A stretch of DNA of 64,000 nt from Hymenobacter glacieicola (GTDB taxonomy: Bacteria; Bacteroidota; Bacteroidia; Cytophagales; Hymenobacteraceae), in the NCBI RefSeq assembly GCF_014640315.1, contig NZ_BMGS01000005.1, positions 1 to 64,000 of the forward strand. Direction: 5' to 3'. The position numbers and the translations under genes are program-made. A model generated the notes under the pieces. It was not told the origin of the DNA. It searched no databases and saw nothing but the letters and a program-made list of their open reading frames with translations. Positions 1 through 7,437 of the stretch are shown here, piece by piece; positions within the stretch are counted from its first letter, which is position 1; each line of letters opens with the position of its first letter.

Positions 1-18
1 CAACCTTATCACATCCTG

Positions 19-51
19 CTGCCCCCCGCGACCTTGTGCTGCGGGGGGCAG
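19..51 (+). terminator. GC-rich terminator hairpin of an upstream gene
   Basis: An 11-bp perfect stem (19-29 pairing with 41-51) encloses an 11-base loop and is followed by a T-rich run (ttgtgttgt). This fits a rho-independent terminator for a plus-strand gene lying left of the window. Confidence 0.6.
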
Positions 52-236
52 TTGTGTTGTAAGCCCCCGGCCTGCCCTGCCCCCGCTCCGCCTTCCCCGG
101 GCTCTGGCTGCTGCCGTCGGCTTGCCGGCCACCACGCTGGCCGCCACCTCAAGGGCGAGGAAAAGGGGACACGATAATATTAATGGCTTAATCTATGCTG
201 CCATTGATTATATAGGCTCGGTATTCATATAATGAT

Positions 237-260
237 GGTATGCTTATTAATAAGCATACC
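237..260. repeat. 24-bp perfect palindrome
   Basis: Bases 237-248 are the exact reverse complement of 249-260 (ggtatgcttatt and its mirror). A weaker inverted repeat flanks it (about 201-213 with 227-238). The half-site ggtatgctta recurs, in inverse orientation, at 42125-42134 in another AT-rich gap. It could be a regulator site or the relic of an element end; nothing in the sequence decides. Confidence 0.5.
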
Positions 261-489
261 TGAATCTAGCGCTATCAGGGGGCCTCATTAAAATCAGTAA
301 TAACAACTTTACTTTTACACATTCTCGGGCGGTATCGGGCTCAGATAGCGTTGGTATCTGTAATATAATAAAGAACAGATCTCAGGCTGTGATAGATAGT
401 AGTTGTAAGTTCTAATAAGGATCGAATCCTTTGGCACACAACCCGAGCTACTGGTCGCTGATAATTGTACGGTAAAAGGGTTCGAGAAA

Positions 490-547
490 CCCCAACAACA
501 AAAAGGCCCTTACTCGGTGATGAGTAAGGGCCTTTTTGTTGTTGGGG
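490..547. terminator. Bidirectional terminator with 26-bp perfect stem
   Basis: Bases 490-515 pair perfectly with 522-547 over 26 bp around a 6-base loop. The stem contains an A5/T5 run on each side of a GC core, so it gives a U-tract in both directions. It closes the DUF4293 gene, which ends at 557 on the minus strand. Confidence 0.85.
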
Positions 548-556
548 TCTAGACTA

Positions 557-1033
557 CTAGCGCAGCCGGTCCATGCTGCGTACCAGCTGTTCGTCGCGGC
601 GGATAAAGCGGTTGGCAAGCAGGTTGAGCAACAGAGCAAGAGTTGGGAGGTAGAACCCTGCTTCAAATACGCCAGGTATTTTGATATTTACCATTCGCTC
701 CCCGATGCCTGAATAATAAAAGCCAGCTCCAATAGTGCCGACAATCAAAAGGAAATTTAGCATGCCCAGCTTCAACTGGTTGAAACGGTTACGGTACTGC
801 GCTATTTCAAAGAAGGCCACAGCTGCGGACAAAGCTGATAAGGCGGCAATGGGCCACGTAGTGGTTGGAGCTGCCGCGTTCGGACCAGGATTAGTAAAGC
901 TGAGAGTGGTAGCAGTCAGCACTACTGTTTGTTGGCTGCTGGGGTCCGTTTTGCTCCAGATGGGCAAGAACAGTACGCTAAGCATTGCCAAGGCAAGCAG
1001 CAGAAGGAACACGCTTTGGATTCTTTGTATCAT
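557..1033 (-). CDS. DUF4293 family membrane protein
   Basis: The 158-residue product starts MIQRIQSVFLLLLAL, the typical opening of the DUF4293 family, an uncharacterised group of small inner-membrane proteins found mostly in Bacteroidota. Four hydrophobic segments are visible: about residues 5-25, 58-78, 88-108 and 122-142. The C-terminus is basic and probably cytoplasmic. The ATG at 1033 lies about 50 bases downstream of a TACTTTTG promoter element on the same strand (1083-1090), which supports the start, and a strong terminator follows the stop. The function of the family is unknown. The gene stands alone, divergent from the thiolase gene. Confidence 0.85.
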   Translation of the reverse strand: MIQRIQSVFLLLLALAMLSVLFLPIWSKTDPSSQQTVVLTATTLSFTNPGPNAAAPTTTWPIAALSALSAAVAFFEIAQYRNRFNQLKLGMLNFLLIVGTIGAGFYYSGIGERMVNIKIPGVFEAGFYLPTLALLLNLLANRFIRRDEQLVRSMDRLR

Positions 1034-1082
1034 CTTTGTGTTTTGAGAGTTCAGCTCTTGGATAAGCTGCCTATAGGGCTCG

Positions 1083-1090
1083 CAAAAGTA
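1083..1090 (-). promoter_or_regulatory. TAnnTTTG promoter element for the DUF4293 gene
   Basis: On the minus strand the sequence reads TACTTTTG, an exact match to the Bacteroidota -7 element, with transcription expected to start about 7 bases further on. The leader to the ATG at 1033 would be about 43 bases. Confidence 0.55.
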
Positions 1091-1124
1091 GCCAACAACG
1101 GCCGGAATAACCGCATTACAGACA

Positions 1125-2324
1125 ATGCCTACTGCTTACATTGTGGACGCCGTCCGCACTCCGATTGGTAAATTTGGTGGCGCTCTAAGTAGCGTCCGCC
1201 CTGACGATATGGCTGCGCATGTATTGCGTGAGCTCCTGCGCCGCAACCCTTCCCTCGATAAGAACGCCATTGAAGATGTGCTGTTTGGGGCCGCAAACCA
1301 GGCGGGGGAAGACAATCGAAACGTGGCCCGTATGGCAGCGCTGCTAGCTGGCTTGCCTATTACGGTGCCGGGAGTTACGATTAACCGCTTGTGCGCTTCA
1401 GGCTTGCAGAGCATCATGGACGCCTCGCGCGCTATCCGGGCGGGAGAAGGTGACGTGTATCTGGCCGGAGGAGCCGAAAGCATGACCCGGGCTCCGTTTG
1501 TAGTAGCCAAGTCTGCTACGGCCTTCGCGCGGGACTTTACTGCCCATGACACTACCCTGGGGTGGCGCTTCGTGAATCCGAAGCTGGCCAAGATGCACCA
1601 TCCCTACGCTATGGGCGAGACGGCGGAAAACGTTGCGCGCAAGTACAACGTCAGTCGGGAGGAGCAAGACCAGTATTCCTTTAACTCCCAACGTAAATAT
1701 CAGCGGGCTTTCGAGAAAGGACGGTTCCGGCGGGAAATTGTCCCCGTCTTTATTCCACAGCCTAAGGGCGACACGGCGCTATTTGACCAAGATGAGCCAC
1801 CTCGCTTGTCCAGCTTGGAAAAGCTGGCTACCCTGAAACCCGCGTTTCAGGTAGATGGTACCGTGACGGCGGGTAACTCGGCGGGTATTAACGACGGCGC
1901 TGCTGCTGTTCTGTTGGTGGGCGAAGATGCCCTGAAGCGGTATAACCTGAAGCCGATAGCGCGGGTAGTAGCTTCGGCCGTGGCCGGGGTTGATCCAGCC
2001 TATATGGGTTTGGGCCCCGTGCCCGCTACCCAAAAGGTGCTACAGCGTGCCGGCCTGACGCTGAATGATATGGATCTGATTGAACTCAACGAGGCCTTCG
2101 CTGCCCAGACAATTGCGTGCATTCGGGACTTGGATCTGGACATCGAAAAAGTAAACGTGAATGGCGGCTCTATTGCCATCGGGCACCCGCTTGGTGCTAG
2201 TGGCTCCCGCATTACGGCTACCCTTCTACACGAAATGCAACGTCGGGAAAACGTGCGTTACGGCCTGGCAACGATGTGCGTGGGCGTAGGCCAGGGTGCT
2301 GCCGTCATTTACGAGAAGCTCTAA
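1125..2324 (+). CDS. Acetyl-CoA/3-oxoadipyl-CoA thiolase family protein
   Basis: This 399-residue protein is a full-length type II thiolase. It has the acyl-accepting cysteine at residue 90 in the motif RLCASGLQS, the catalytic histidine at 354 in GHPLGASGS, and the second cysteine at 385 in MCVGVGQGA. The opening residues (AYIVDAVRTPIGKFGGAL) resemble PcaF/PaaJ-type 3-oxoadipyl-CoA thiolases, but short-chain acetyl-CoA acetyltransferases are very similar, so the substrate cannot be fixed from sequence. It cleaves or condenses beta-ketoacyl-CoA with CoA in fatty-acid or aromatic catabolism. No pca or paa gene lies nearby, so a general beta-oxidation or acetoacetyl-CoA role is at least as likely. 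ATG at 1125 is the only start that keeps the conserved N-terminus. Confidence 0.9.
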   Translation: MPTAYIVDAVRTPIGKFGGALSSVRPDDMAAHVLRELLRRNPSLDKNAIEDVLFGAANQAGEDNRNVARMAALLAGLPITVPGVTINRLCASGLQSIMDASRAIRAGEGDVYLAGGAESMTRAPFVVAKSATAFARDFTAHDTTLGWRFVNPKLAKMHHPYAMGETAENVARKYNVSREEQDQYSFNSQRKYQRAFEKGRFRREIVPVFIPQPKGDTALFDQDEPPRLSSLEKLATLKPAFQVDGTVTAGNSAGINDGAAAVLLVGEDALKRYNLKPIARVVASAVAGVDPAYMGLGPVPATQKVLQRAGLTLNDMDLIELNEAFAAQTIACIRDLDLDIEKVNVNGGSIAIGHPLGASGSRITATLLHEMQRRENVRYGLATMCVGVGQGAAVIYEKL

Positions 2325-2365
2325 ACCCGCCGCGGCCACTTGCTAACATCCGAACTGGTGCCGCT

Positions 2366-2905
2366 ATGCTACCTCCCCAGTTGTTGCCCACGCTTGCCCT
2401 GCCTGTAGCAGGAGCGCAGCTGCGGCCTTGGCACTTTTCCGATGCTCCGGCGCTGGCTCGACATGCCAACGACCGGAGCATTTGGCAAAACTTACGCGAC
2501 ACGTTTCCTTACCCGTACACCGCCAATGACGCGGCTTATTTCCTGGCTCGGGTAGCCGATAACCCCCGAGACCTGCACTTGGCAATCGACATGGAGGGAG
2601 AAGCAGTAGGTAGCATCGGCGTGCACTTTAAAACGGATGTGCGGCGGCGGTCAGCGGAAATAGGGTATTGGCTGGCCCAAGAACACTGGGGTAAAGGCAT
2701 AGCTACGGCCGCTGTCCGGACGGTGACCAGTTACGTGCTGGCTCATTTCGACATCTGCCGGCTGTACGCAGTAGTATTTGCTACCAATCCGGCCTCTGGT
2801 AAGGTGCTGCAAAAAGCGGGTTACGAATTGGAGGCTCGCCTGCGACGTAGCATCGTGAAAGATGGGGAAGTGCTGGATTCTCTGCTGTACGCCCTGGTGG
2901 TGTAA
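2366..2905 (+). CDS. GNAT acetyltransferase, RimJ/RimL type
   Basis: A 179-residue GNAT-fold enzyme that transfers an acetyl group from acetyl-CoA to an amine. It shows the RimJ/RimL pattern: an early L-R-P-W segment, the acceptor-side strand before 'EIGYWLAQEHWGKGIATAAV', where the R/Q-x-x-G-x-G/A loop (EHWGKGIA) binds the CoA pyrophosphate, and the late 'N-P-A-S-G-K-V-L-Q-K-A-G-Y' helix with its typical asparagine. The frame is open upstream into the thiolase gene, but the ATG at 2366, 42 bases after the thiolase stop, gives the usual family length. It probably shares the thiolase transcript. The substrate (a protein N-terminus, ribosomal protein or small amine) is unknown. Confidence 0.85.
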   Translation: MLPPQLLPTLALPVAGAQLRPWHFSDAPALARHANDRSIWQNLRDTFPYPYTANDAAYFLARVADNPRDLHLAIDMEGEAVGSIGVHFKTDVRRRSAEIGYWLAQEHWGKGIATAAVRTVTSYVLAHFDICRLYAVVFATNPASGKVLQKAGYELEARLRRSIVKDGEVLDSLLYALVV

Positions 2906-2998
2906 GAGCATACTACCGCAATAAACAGCAGCTCTTCGCTATTACCATTCCTGTTACCACAGGCCGGCCGCTTTATTTTCTGTTTTCTACTCTACTAC

Positions 2999-3790
2999 GT
3001 GCGCTACTTTCTTCACCTGGCCTACGATGGCACCCAATATCATGGCTGGCAGATTCAACCTCGTACCCTCACGGTGCAGCAGGAACTGGACCGCTGCCTT
3101 TCGCAGGTGCTCCGGCAGCCGGTGTACTGCCTGGGAAGTGGCCGTACGGATTCGGGCGTACACGCCAGCCACCAGGTAGCTCATTTCGATGCCGACCTAC
3201 CGGCGGGGCTGGACCTGCCTACCTTTCTGTATCGGCTGAACCGGGCGCTACCCCGCGACATTCGGGCCCAACTCGTGCACGAAGTACCCGATCAGGCCCA
3301 CGCCCGGTTCGATGCTCTGGCGCGCACCTACGAGTACCACGTGCGGACCGTGCCGGACCCTTTCGCGCCCAGCTTCAGCCTGTACCTGGACCGCGCCCCT
3401 GACGTAGCGGCTATGAACCAGGCCGCTGCCATGCTACTAGGGGCCCACGACTTTACTAGCTTCTCCAAGGTGAAGGGCAGCGAAAAGCACTACCTCTGCA
3501 CTTGTTTTGAAGCCGGGTGGCACGAGGTGCCGGGTGGCCTGGTCTTCCGGATTCGGGCAAACCGCTTTGTTCGGGGCATGGTCCGGCTGATAGTTGGGAC
3601 GCTGCTGACGGTGGGACGAGGAAAGATGAGTCCGCAGGAGTTCGGGGAAGTGTTCCGGAGCCTGAACCGGGTGCACGCGAGCGGGGCGGCCCTGGCCAAT
3701 GGCTTGTTCCTGTGCCGGGTAGAATATCCGGCCGATATAGTCCCTGCTGCAGCGTTACCTACTGGTTTGCCGTACTTCTCCCGGGTGTAG
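2999..3790 (+). CDS. truA: tRNA pseudouridine synthase A
   Basis: TruA isomerises uridines 38-40 in the anticodon stem of many tRNAs. The 263-residue length is typical. The catalytic aspartate is residue 51 in the invariant GRTDSGVHA motif; other family marks are the N-terminal LAYDGTQYHGWQ, the FARFDA-like segment (HARFDALART), 'AHDFTSFSK' and 'NRFVRGMVR'. Translation begins at a GTG at 2999, because no ATG lies in frame before the conserved first strand. The next gene, an ABC exporter, follows after about 100 bases. Confidence 0.95.
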   Translation: MRYFLHLAYDGTQYHGWQIQPRTLTVQQELDRCLSQVLRQPVYCLGSGRTDSGVHASHQVAHFDADLPAGLDLPTFLYRLNRALPRDIRAQLVHEVPDQAHARFDALARTYEYHVRTVPDPFAPSFSLYLDRAPDVAAMNQAAAMLLGAHDFTSFSKVKGSEKHYLCTCFEAGWHEVPGGLVFRIRANRFVRGMVRLIVGTLLTVGRGKMSPQEFGEVFRSLNRVHASGAALANGLFLCRVEYPADIVPAAALPTGLPYFSRV

Positions 3791-3893
3791 GCCTCCCCGC
3801 AACAGCCCGGCTGGCTGCTCTATGGGTCTGAGGTATCTCACAATCGGCTGGCTGCCTTGTTACCCACTTACCCTTCCACCGCTACCCACCTCC

Positions 3894-5672
3894 ATGGAGC
3901 AAGCTACTACGGCCACCAAAAGCGGCAACATTTTCGATTGGCAGGTTCTGCGCCGGCTTGTGGCCTACGTGCAGCCCTACCGGCGCGTATTCTACTTCCT
4001 GATTTTCCTGACCGTTGCCACCGCTATTCTCGGCACGCTGCGCCCCTTCCTGATTCAGCAAATGGTGGACGTATCCATTGAGCAGGGCGACTGGGCTGGG
4101 CTCAACCGCATGTTCGGGCTGCTGCTGGTGCTGCTGGTAGCCCACGCCATTGTTAGCTACCTACAAACCTACTTTGGTGGGTGGCTGGGCCAATACATCG
4201 TGCGCGACATCCGGGTTGACCTTTACAAGCACATCCTGGACCTGCGGCTTAAGTTCTTCGACAAAACCCCGATTGGCGTACTCGTGACGCGCAACATCTC
4301 CGACGTAGAAACCCTGTCGGACGTTTTTAGCGAAGGATTGGCGGCCATGATTGGCGACATTTTGCAGCTGGTGTTTATCGTCAGCTTCATGTTTTATATT
4401 GATTGGCGCCTGACCCTGGTGAGCCTCTCGGTAATTCCGCCTTTGCTGTTTAGCACCTACGTCTTCAAGGAGAAAGTAAAAAAGTCGTTTCAGGAAGTCC
4501 GGACGGCAGTGGCCAACTTAAACTCCTTTGTGCAGGAGCACCTGACGGGCATGAACGTGGTGCAAATCTTCAACAACGAAGAGCGGGAGTTTCGCAAGTT
4601 CAAGGCCATCAACCAGGAGCACACCCGCGCCAACATTCGCTCGGTGCTCTACTATAGCATTTACTTTCCCGTAGCCGAGGTGCTGGCCGCCGCCGGGGTA
4701 GGGCTGCTGGTGTGGTACGCCGCCCAGGGCCAGATTGAGGGCACTATCTCGAAGGGAGCCCTGATTGCTTTCATCATGTACAATGCCCTGTTCTTCCGTC
4801 CCATCCGCCAGATTGCCGACCGGTTTAATACCCTGCAGCTGGGCCTGGTGAGCACCGAGCGCCTACTGAAGCTATTGGACAGCAAGGAGCTAATTGCGGA
4901 CAATGGCACCTACATTCCAACCAATCTGCGGGGTGATGTGGATTTCGAGCACGTGTGGTTTGCCTACAACGACGAGGAATGGGTGCTACGCGACGTGAAC
5001 TTCTCAATCAAAGCGGGGCAGACGTACGCGTTTGTGGGGGCTACCGGAGCCGGCAAGACCAGCATCATCAACTTGCTGAGCCGTTTCTACGAAATCAATA
5101 AAGGCACTATCCGGATTGACGGCCGCGACCTGCGCGAGTATGACCTCAAGGATTTGCGTCGGCACGTTGGGGTAGTGCTGCAAGACGTGTTCCTCTTCGC
5201 CGGCGCCATCCGTGACAATATTACCCTCGGCAAAACCGATATTACCGACGCGCAGATCTGGGAAGCCGCCGATTTGGTGGGGGCCCGCCGCTTTATCGAG
5301 CGCCTGCCGGGCGGCCTGGATTATCAGGTGATGGAGCGCGGCGCCACGCTCTCGGTGGGGCAGCGCCAGCTCATCAGCTTTGTGCGGGCCATGGTGTACC
5401 AGCCCCGTATTATTATCCTGGATGAGGCTACCTCTTCCGTTGACTCCGAAACCGAGGAGCTTATTCAGCAGGCTATTGAGAAGCTCATGCAGGGCCGTAC
5501 TTCCCTCGTTATTGCCCACCGCCTGAGCACCATCCAGAAGGCCGACCAGATTATTGTGCTGGACAAGGGCGAAATCAAGGAGACGGGCACCCACGAGGAG
5601 TTGCTGCGCCACCAGGGCTACTACGCCACGCTCTATCAAATGCAGTACAAAGGGGTCCTGTCGGCGGAGTAA
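3894..5672 (+). CDS. ABC exporter half-transporter (canonical-Glu subunit)
   Basis: A 592-residue fusion of an N-terminal six-helix exporter domain (about residues 15-320) and a C-terminal nucleotide-binding domain. The Walker A motif GATGAGKT is near residue 382, the Walker B ILDEATSSVD near 508 with a normal catalytic glutamate, and the H-loop AHRLS follows. The signature motif is LSVGQ rather than LSGGQ. In heterodimeric exporters such as BmrCD/YheIH and TM287/288, one subunit keeps the glutamate and carries an altered signature, as here. The half-transporter at 7438-9222 carries the opposite pair of features, so the two probably form one pump. Substrate unknown (drug, lipid or peptide). 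An open frame extends to 3822, but ATG 3894 fits the family start. Confidence 0.88.
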   Translation: MEQATTATKSGNIFDWQVLRRLVAYVQPYRRVFYFLIFLTVATAILGTLRPFLIQQMVDVSIEQGDWAGLNRMFGLLLVLLVAHAIVSYLQTYFGGWLGQYIVRDIRVDLYKHILDLRLKFFDKTPIGVLVTRNISDVETLSDVFSEGLAAMIGDILQLVFIVSFMFYIDWRLTLVSLSVIPPLLFSTYVFKEKVKKSFQEVRTAVANLNSFVQEHLTGMNVVQIFNNEEREFRKFKAINQEHTRANIRSVLYYSIYFPVAEVLAAAGVGLLVWYAAQGQIEGTISKGALIAFIMYNALFFRPIRQIADRFNTLQLGLVSTERLLKLLDSKELIADNGTYIPTNLRGDVDFEHVWFAYNDEEWVLRDVNFSIKAGQTYAFVGATGAGKTSIINLLSRFYEINKGTIRIDGRDLREYDLKDLRRHVGVVLQDVFLFAGAIRDNITLGKTDITDAQIWEAADLVGARRFIERLPGGLDYQVMERGATLSVGQRQLISFVRAMVYQPRIIILDEATSSVDSETEELIQQAIEKLMQGRTSLVIAHRLSTIQKADQIIVLDKGEIKETGTHEELLRHQGYYATLYQMQYKGVLSAE

Positions 5673-5695
5673 GCAGCGTGACCGGCTTCGGCTGT

Positions 5696-5703
5696 TACCT
5701 TTG
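5696..5703 (+). promoter_or_regulatory. TAnnTTTG promoter element upstream of the GyrI-like gene
   Basis: TACCTTTG matches the Bacteroidota -7 consensus exactly and lies 35 bases before the ATG at 5739, in the 66-base gap after the ABC exporter. It gives the next gene its own start of transcription. Confidence 0.55.
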
Positions 5704-5738
5704 CGGCTGTTCTCCTACTACTTGCCTTCTCAGATTGC

Positions 5739-6263
5739 ATGAATAAGATTTTCCTGGCTTTGGCCCTGTTGCTAACCGCTGGCTTTGCCGTGGCCTACTG
5801 GAAGATGGGTGGCTTTAAAGCGCCCGTCATTACCCTCGAAACAACGGCCAAGCCCTACTATCTGGCCGGCCGTTACTACGAAGGCCCCGCCAACGACGAA
5901 GCTTTCGGCAACCTGACCCGCGACGCCTACCAGTACCGCAAAGACGGCAAGCTGCGCGGCGACTTCGCTAACATCTTTTACAACAGTCCCGAAAGCTCGC
6001 GCGATGCTGCCAAGGTATTCGTAGGAGTTGTTGTCGCGGACACTACCTCGCAAACGCTGCCCACCAACTACCGCTACCGCACCTTTGCAGCTGGCCAGAA
6101 GGTAGTCCATGCCCGCGTAGATGCCAGCTACCTAGTGGCCCCCGATAAGCTCTATAACGGCATCAAGGAGTACGCCGCAGCCAATAAGCTGACGCTCCAG
6201 AATGTTTACCTGGAGCGTTTCCCTGACCAAGGGGAGCCAGAAGTACTGGCAGTTATTAAATAA
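5739..6263 (+). CDS. Probable GyrI-like effector-binding domain protein, membrane anchored
   Basis: The 174-residue product starts with a hydrophobic segment (about residues 3-20, ending AVAYWKM) that looks like an uncleaved anchor or signal peptide. The rest resembles the GyrI/AraC effector-binding fold: an early 'G-x-Y-Y-E-G' strand, a central 'IFYNSPE...VFVGVVV', the 'P-x-N-Y-R-Y-R-T-F-A-A-G' hinge, and a late 'LQNVYLERFPDQGEPEVL' strand. In this fold the two lobes bind small hydrophobic molecules. There is no DNA-binding domain. The gene lies between two exporter half-transporters, which would suit a ligand-binding or resistance role, but this is inference. Fold assignment is by pattern only. 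Confidence 0.6.
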   Translation: MNKIFLALALLLTAGFAVAYWKMGGFKAPVITLETTAKPYYLAGRYYEGPANDEAFGNLTRDAYQYRKDGKLRGDFANIFYNSPESSRDAAKVFVGVVVADTTSQTLPTNYRYRTFAAGQKVVHARVDASYLVAPDKLYNGIKEYAAANKLTLQNVYLERFPDQGEPEVLAVIK

Positions 6264-6274
6264 TGGCTCCATCT

Positions 6275-6320
6275 AAAAAGGAAAGCCCGTCCCGTGTATT
6301 TGGGATGGGCTTTCCTTTTT
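6275..6320. terminator. Terminator after the GyrI-like gene
   Basis: A 19-bp stem (6275-6293 with 6302-6320, one G-T pair) starts with A5 and ends with T5 around an 8-base loop. It lies 12 bases after the stop at 6263 and can act in both directions. Confidence 0.85.
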
Positions 6321-6337
6321 GAGAAGGTTTAAAGCAA

Positions 6338-6371
6338 AACCGCCCGCTAAACCAAAGTTCAGCGGGCGGTT
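6338..6371 (-). terminator. Terminator of tRNA-Pro(CGG)
   Basis: An 11-bp perfect stem (6338-6348 with 6361-6371). Read on the minus strand it ends in a run TTTTGCTTT and lies 20 bases beyond the 3' end of the tRNA, so it ends that transcript. Confidence 0.75.
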
Positions 6372-6391
6372 ATGAGGAGAGAGTACTAGTG

Positions 6392-6465
6392 TCGGGGTGG
6401 CAGGATTCGAACCTACGGCCTCGTCGTCCCGAACGACGCGCGCTACCGGGCTGCGCTACACCCCG
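6392..6465 (-). tRNA. tRNA-Pro, anticodon CGG
   Basis: The minus strand folds into a complete 74-base tRNA (discriminator A included): acceptor CGGGGTG with CACCCCG, D-stem GCGC/GCGC, anticodon stem CGTCG/CGACG around the loop TTCGGGA, and T-arm GTAGG-TTCGAAT-CCTGC. Loop positions 34-36 read CGG, which decodes proline CCG codons. The 3' CCA is not encoded. A second tRNA-Pro lies about 100 bases upstream, with its own terminator between them. Confidence 0.95.
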
Positions 6466-6517
6466 AGGGATAGTGCCAGGGGGCACCACGGGTAATTACT
6501 CGTTGCTTTTGTCCGAA

Positions 6518-6550
6518 AAAAGCCTCCGGGTGGGGTTCCCAGAGGCTTTT
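6518..6550 (-). terminator. Terminator of tRNA-Pro(GGG)
   Basis: A 9-bp perfect outer stem (6518-6526 with 6542-6550) with further pairing inside. On the minus strand it is followed by TTTTTT. It sits 19 bases past the 3' end of the upstream tRNA and separates the two tRNA genes into independent transcripts. Confidence 0.8.
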
Positions 6551-6569
6551 CGAGCAAGTAACTCTTCGG

Positions 6570-6643
6570 TCGGAGTGGCAGGATTCGAACCTACGACCTC
6601 CAGCACCCCATGCTGGCGCGATACCAGGCTACGCTACACCCCG
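6570..6643 (-). tRNA. tRNA-Pro, anticodon GGG
   Basis: A complete 74-base cloverleaf on the minus strand: acceptor CGGGGTG with CACTCCG (one G-T pair), D-stem GCGT/TCGC-like, anticodon stem CCAGC/GCTGG around ATGGGGT, and T-arm GTAGG-TTCGAAT-CCTGC. Anticodon GGG reads CCC and CCU codons. The D and T arms are nearly the same as in the neighbouring tRNA-Pro(CGG), which suggests a local duplication followed by change in the anticodon arm. CCA is not encoded. Confidence 0.95.
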
Positions 6644-6938
6644 ATAGAATTATGGCACAAATGTAAGCAGACCGGATGCTACCACGCAAGCTTTACCCGC
6701 TAAATTTATTGCTTGTGGCTGGTATTTCGTAGCTTTGGGAGCCCTACGCCGCGGCAGAAGGCTAGTGATGTGGTAGTTGCACGGATGAGGTCGTTAAAAT
6801 AAAATAACTCTGCTGGCTGGCGCGTTTCTTGCTTCGGGTAGCCAAATGTCTGCTCAGTCGCCAATTTCTTGTGGCCGGAGTAGCAATTCCTTGCTTTATC
6901 AACACCGTATCGTTCATCATCTTCGTTTAGGAACGCGT

Positions 6939-7352
6939 ATGAAAACTTTTACTTTCCTGGGTTGCCTGCTAGCCATGCTCACGCTGTTGCGGCCGGCGCA
7001 GGCGCAAACTACCAAGCCGGCTCCTGCGGCGGTAGCTTCGGCAGCCGTAACACCCGCACCCCCGGCCCTTATTACCGATAAGCTGGCTGACCCGACACCC
7101 AACACGGATGCGCTTAAGGTGCGGGCCGAAGCCAACCCGCTGACCAAGCGCCTGACCGTGCGCACCAACGCTACCGGCCCTACCCGCGTGGAGGTAAACG
7201 GTACCGACGGACGGCCCGTCATGACCCGCGACCTGATTTCGGGGGACGACGCTGCGGTGCTGGATGTAAGCAGACTGCCGGAAGGCACCTACCTCGTGCA
7301 GTGTACTTCCGGTGAGCGGCGGGGCATGAAGCGCGTTGTTATTGGGCAGTAA
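6939..7352 (+). CDS. Small secreted protein with T9SS type A-like C-terminal tail
   Basis: The 137-residue product opens with a clear signal peptide (MKTFTFLGCLLAMLTLLRPAQA, cleavage near QAQ), then has an Ala/Pro/Thr-rich spacer to about residue 40. The last 70 residues form a beta-rich module: 'LTVRTNATGPTRVEVNGTDG', then 'LDVSRLPEGTYLVQCTSGERRGMKRVVIGQ'. The string of L-P-x-G-x-Y-x-V followed by K-x-V-I at the very end is what Por/type IX secretion C-terminal domains look like. Here the tail is most of the protein, so the mature secreted part is tiny. ATG 6939 is chosen because it starts the signal peptide; the longer frame to 6846 would bury it. Role unknown. Confidence 0.6.
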   Translation: MKTFTFLGCLLAMLTLLRPAQAQTTKPAPAAVASAAVTPAPPALITDKLADPTPNTDALKVRAEANPLTKRLTVRTNATGPTRVEVNGTDGRPVMTRDLISGDDAAVLDVSRLPEGTYLVQCTSGERRGMKRVVIGQ

Positions 7353-7372
7353 GTCCTGAGCAGAGTCTATAT

Positions 7373-7421
7373 AAAAAGCAAACGCCCCCTACACGTCTGG
7401 TGTAGGGGGCGTTTGCTTTTT
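7373..7421. terminator. Bidirectional terminator between convergent genes
   Basis: A 22-bp stem (7373-7394 with 7400-7421) has A5 at one end and T5 at the other. It ends both the secreted-protein gene on the plus strand and the ABC exporter gene on the minus strand. Confidence 0.88.
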
Positions 7422-7437
7422 CGGGCTGACGTGAAGG

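Larger units (their letters stand above)
1..556. other. Gene-poor AT-rich stretch at left edge
   Basis: No convincing gene is seen here. The part from about 160 to 430 is visibly AT-rich compared with the GC-rich coding DNA around it. It holds a GC-rich hairpin near 19-51, a 24-bp perfect palindrome at 237-260, and a very strong bidirectional terminator at 490-547. The few short open frames have no family features. It could be an old insertion or a degenerate mobile element, but no transposase remnant is visible. Confidence 0.5.

Noticed and set aside
416..440. tRNA-like T-arm (aaggatcgaatcctt followed by tggcacaca)
   Set aside because: No acceptor 5' strand, D-arm or anticodon arm could be found upstream, so it is only a chance hairpin or a very degraded remnant.
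2276..2365. N-terminal 30-residue extension of the GNAT gene overlapping the thiolase
   Set aside because: The extension is Arg/Pro-rich and lies within the thiolase reading frame's end; the ATG at 2366 gives the family length.
6389..6703. 104-residue plus-strand frame ([21 protein letters not shown]) across the tRNA-Pro genes
   Set aside because: It is the antisense read-through of two tRNA genes. The phrase 'AGFEPTTS' is a well-known false protein made by the T-arm of tRNAs.
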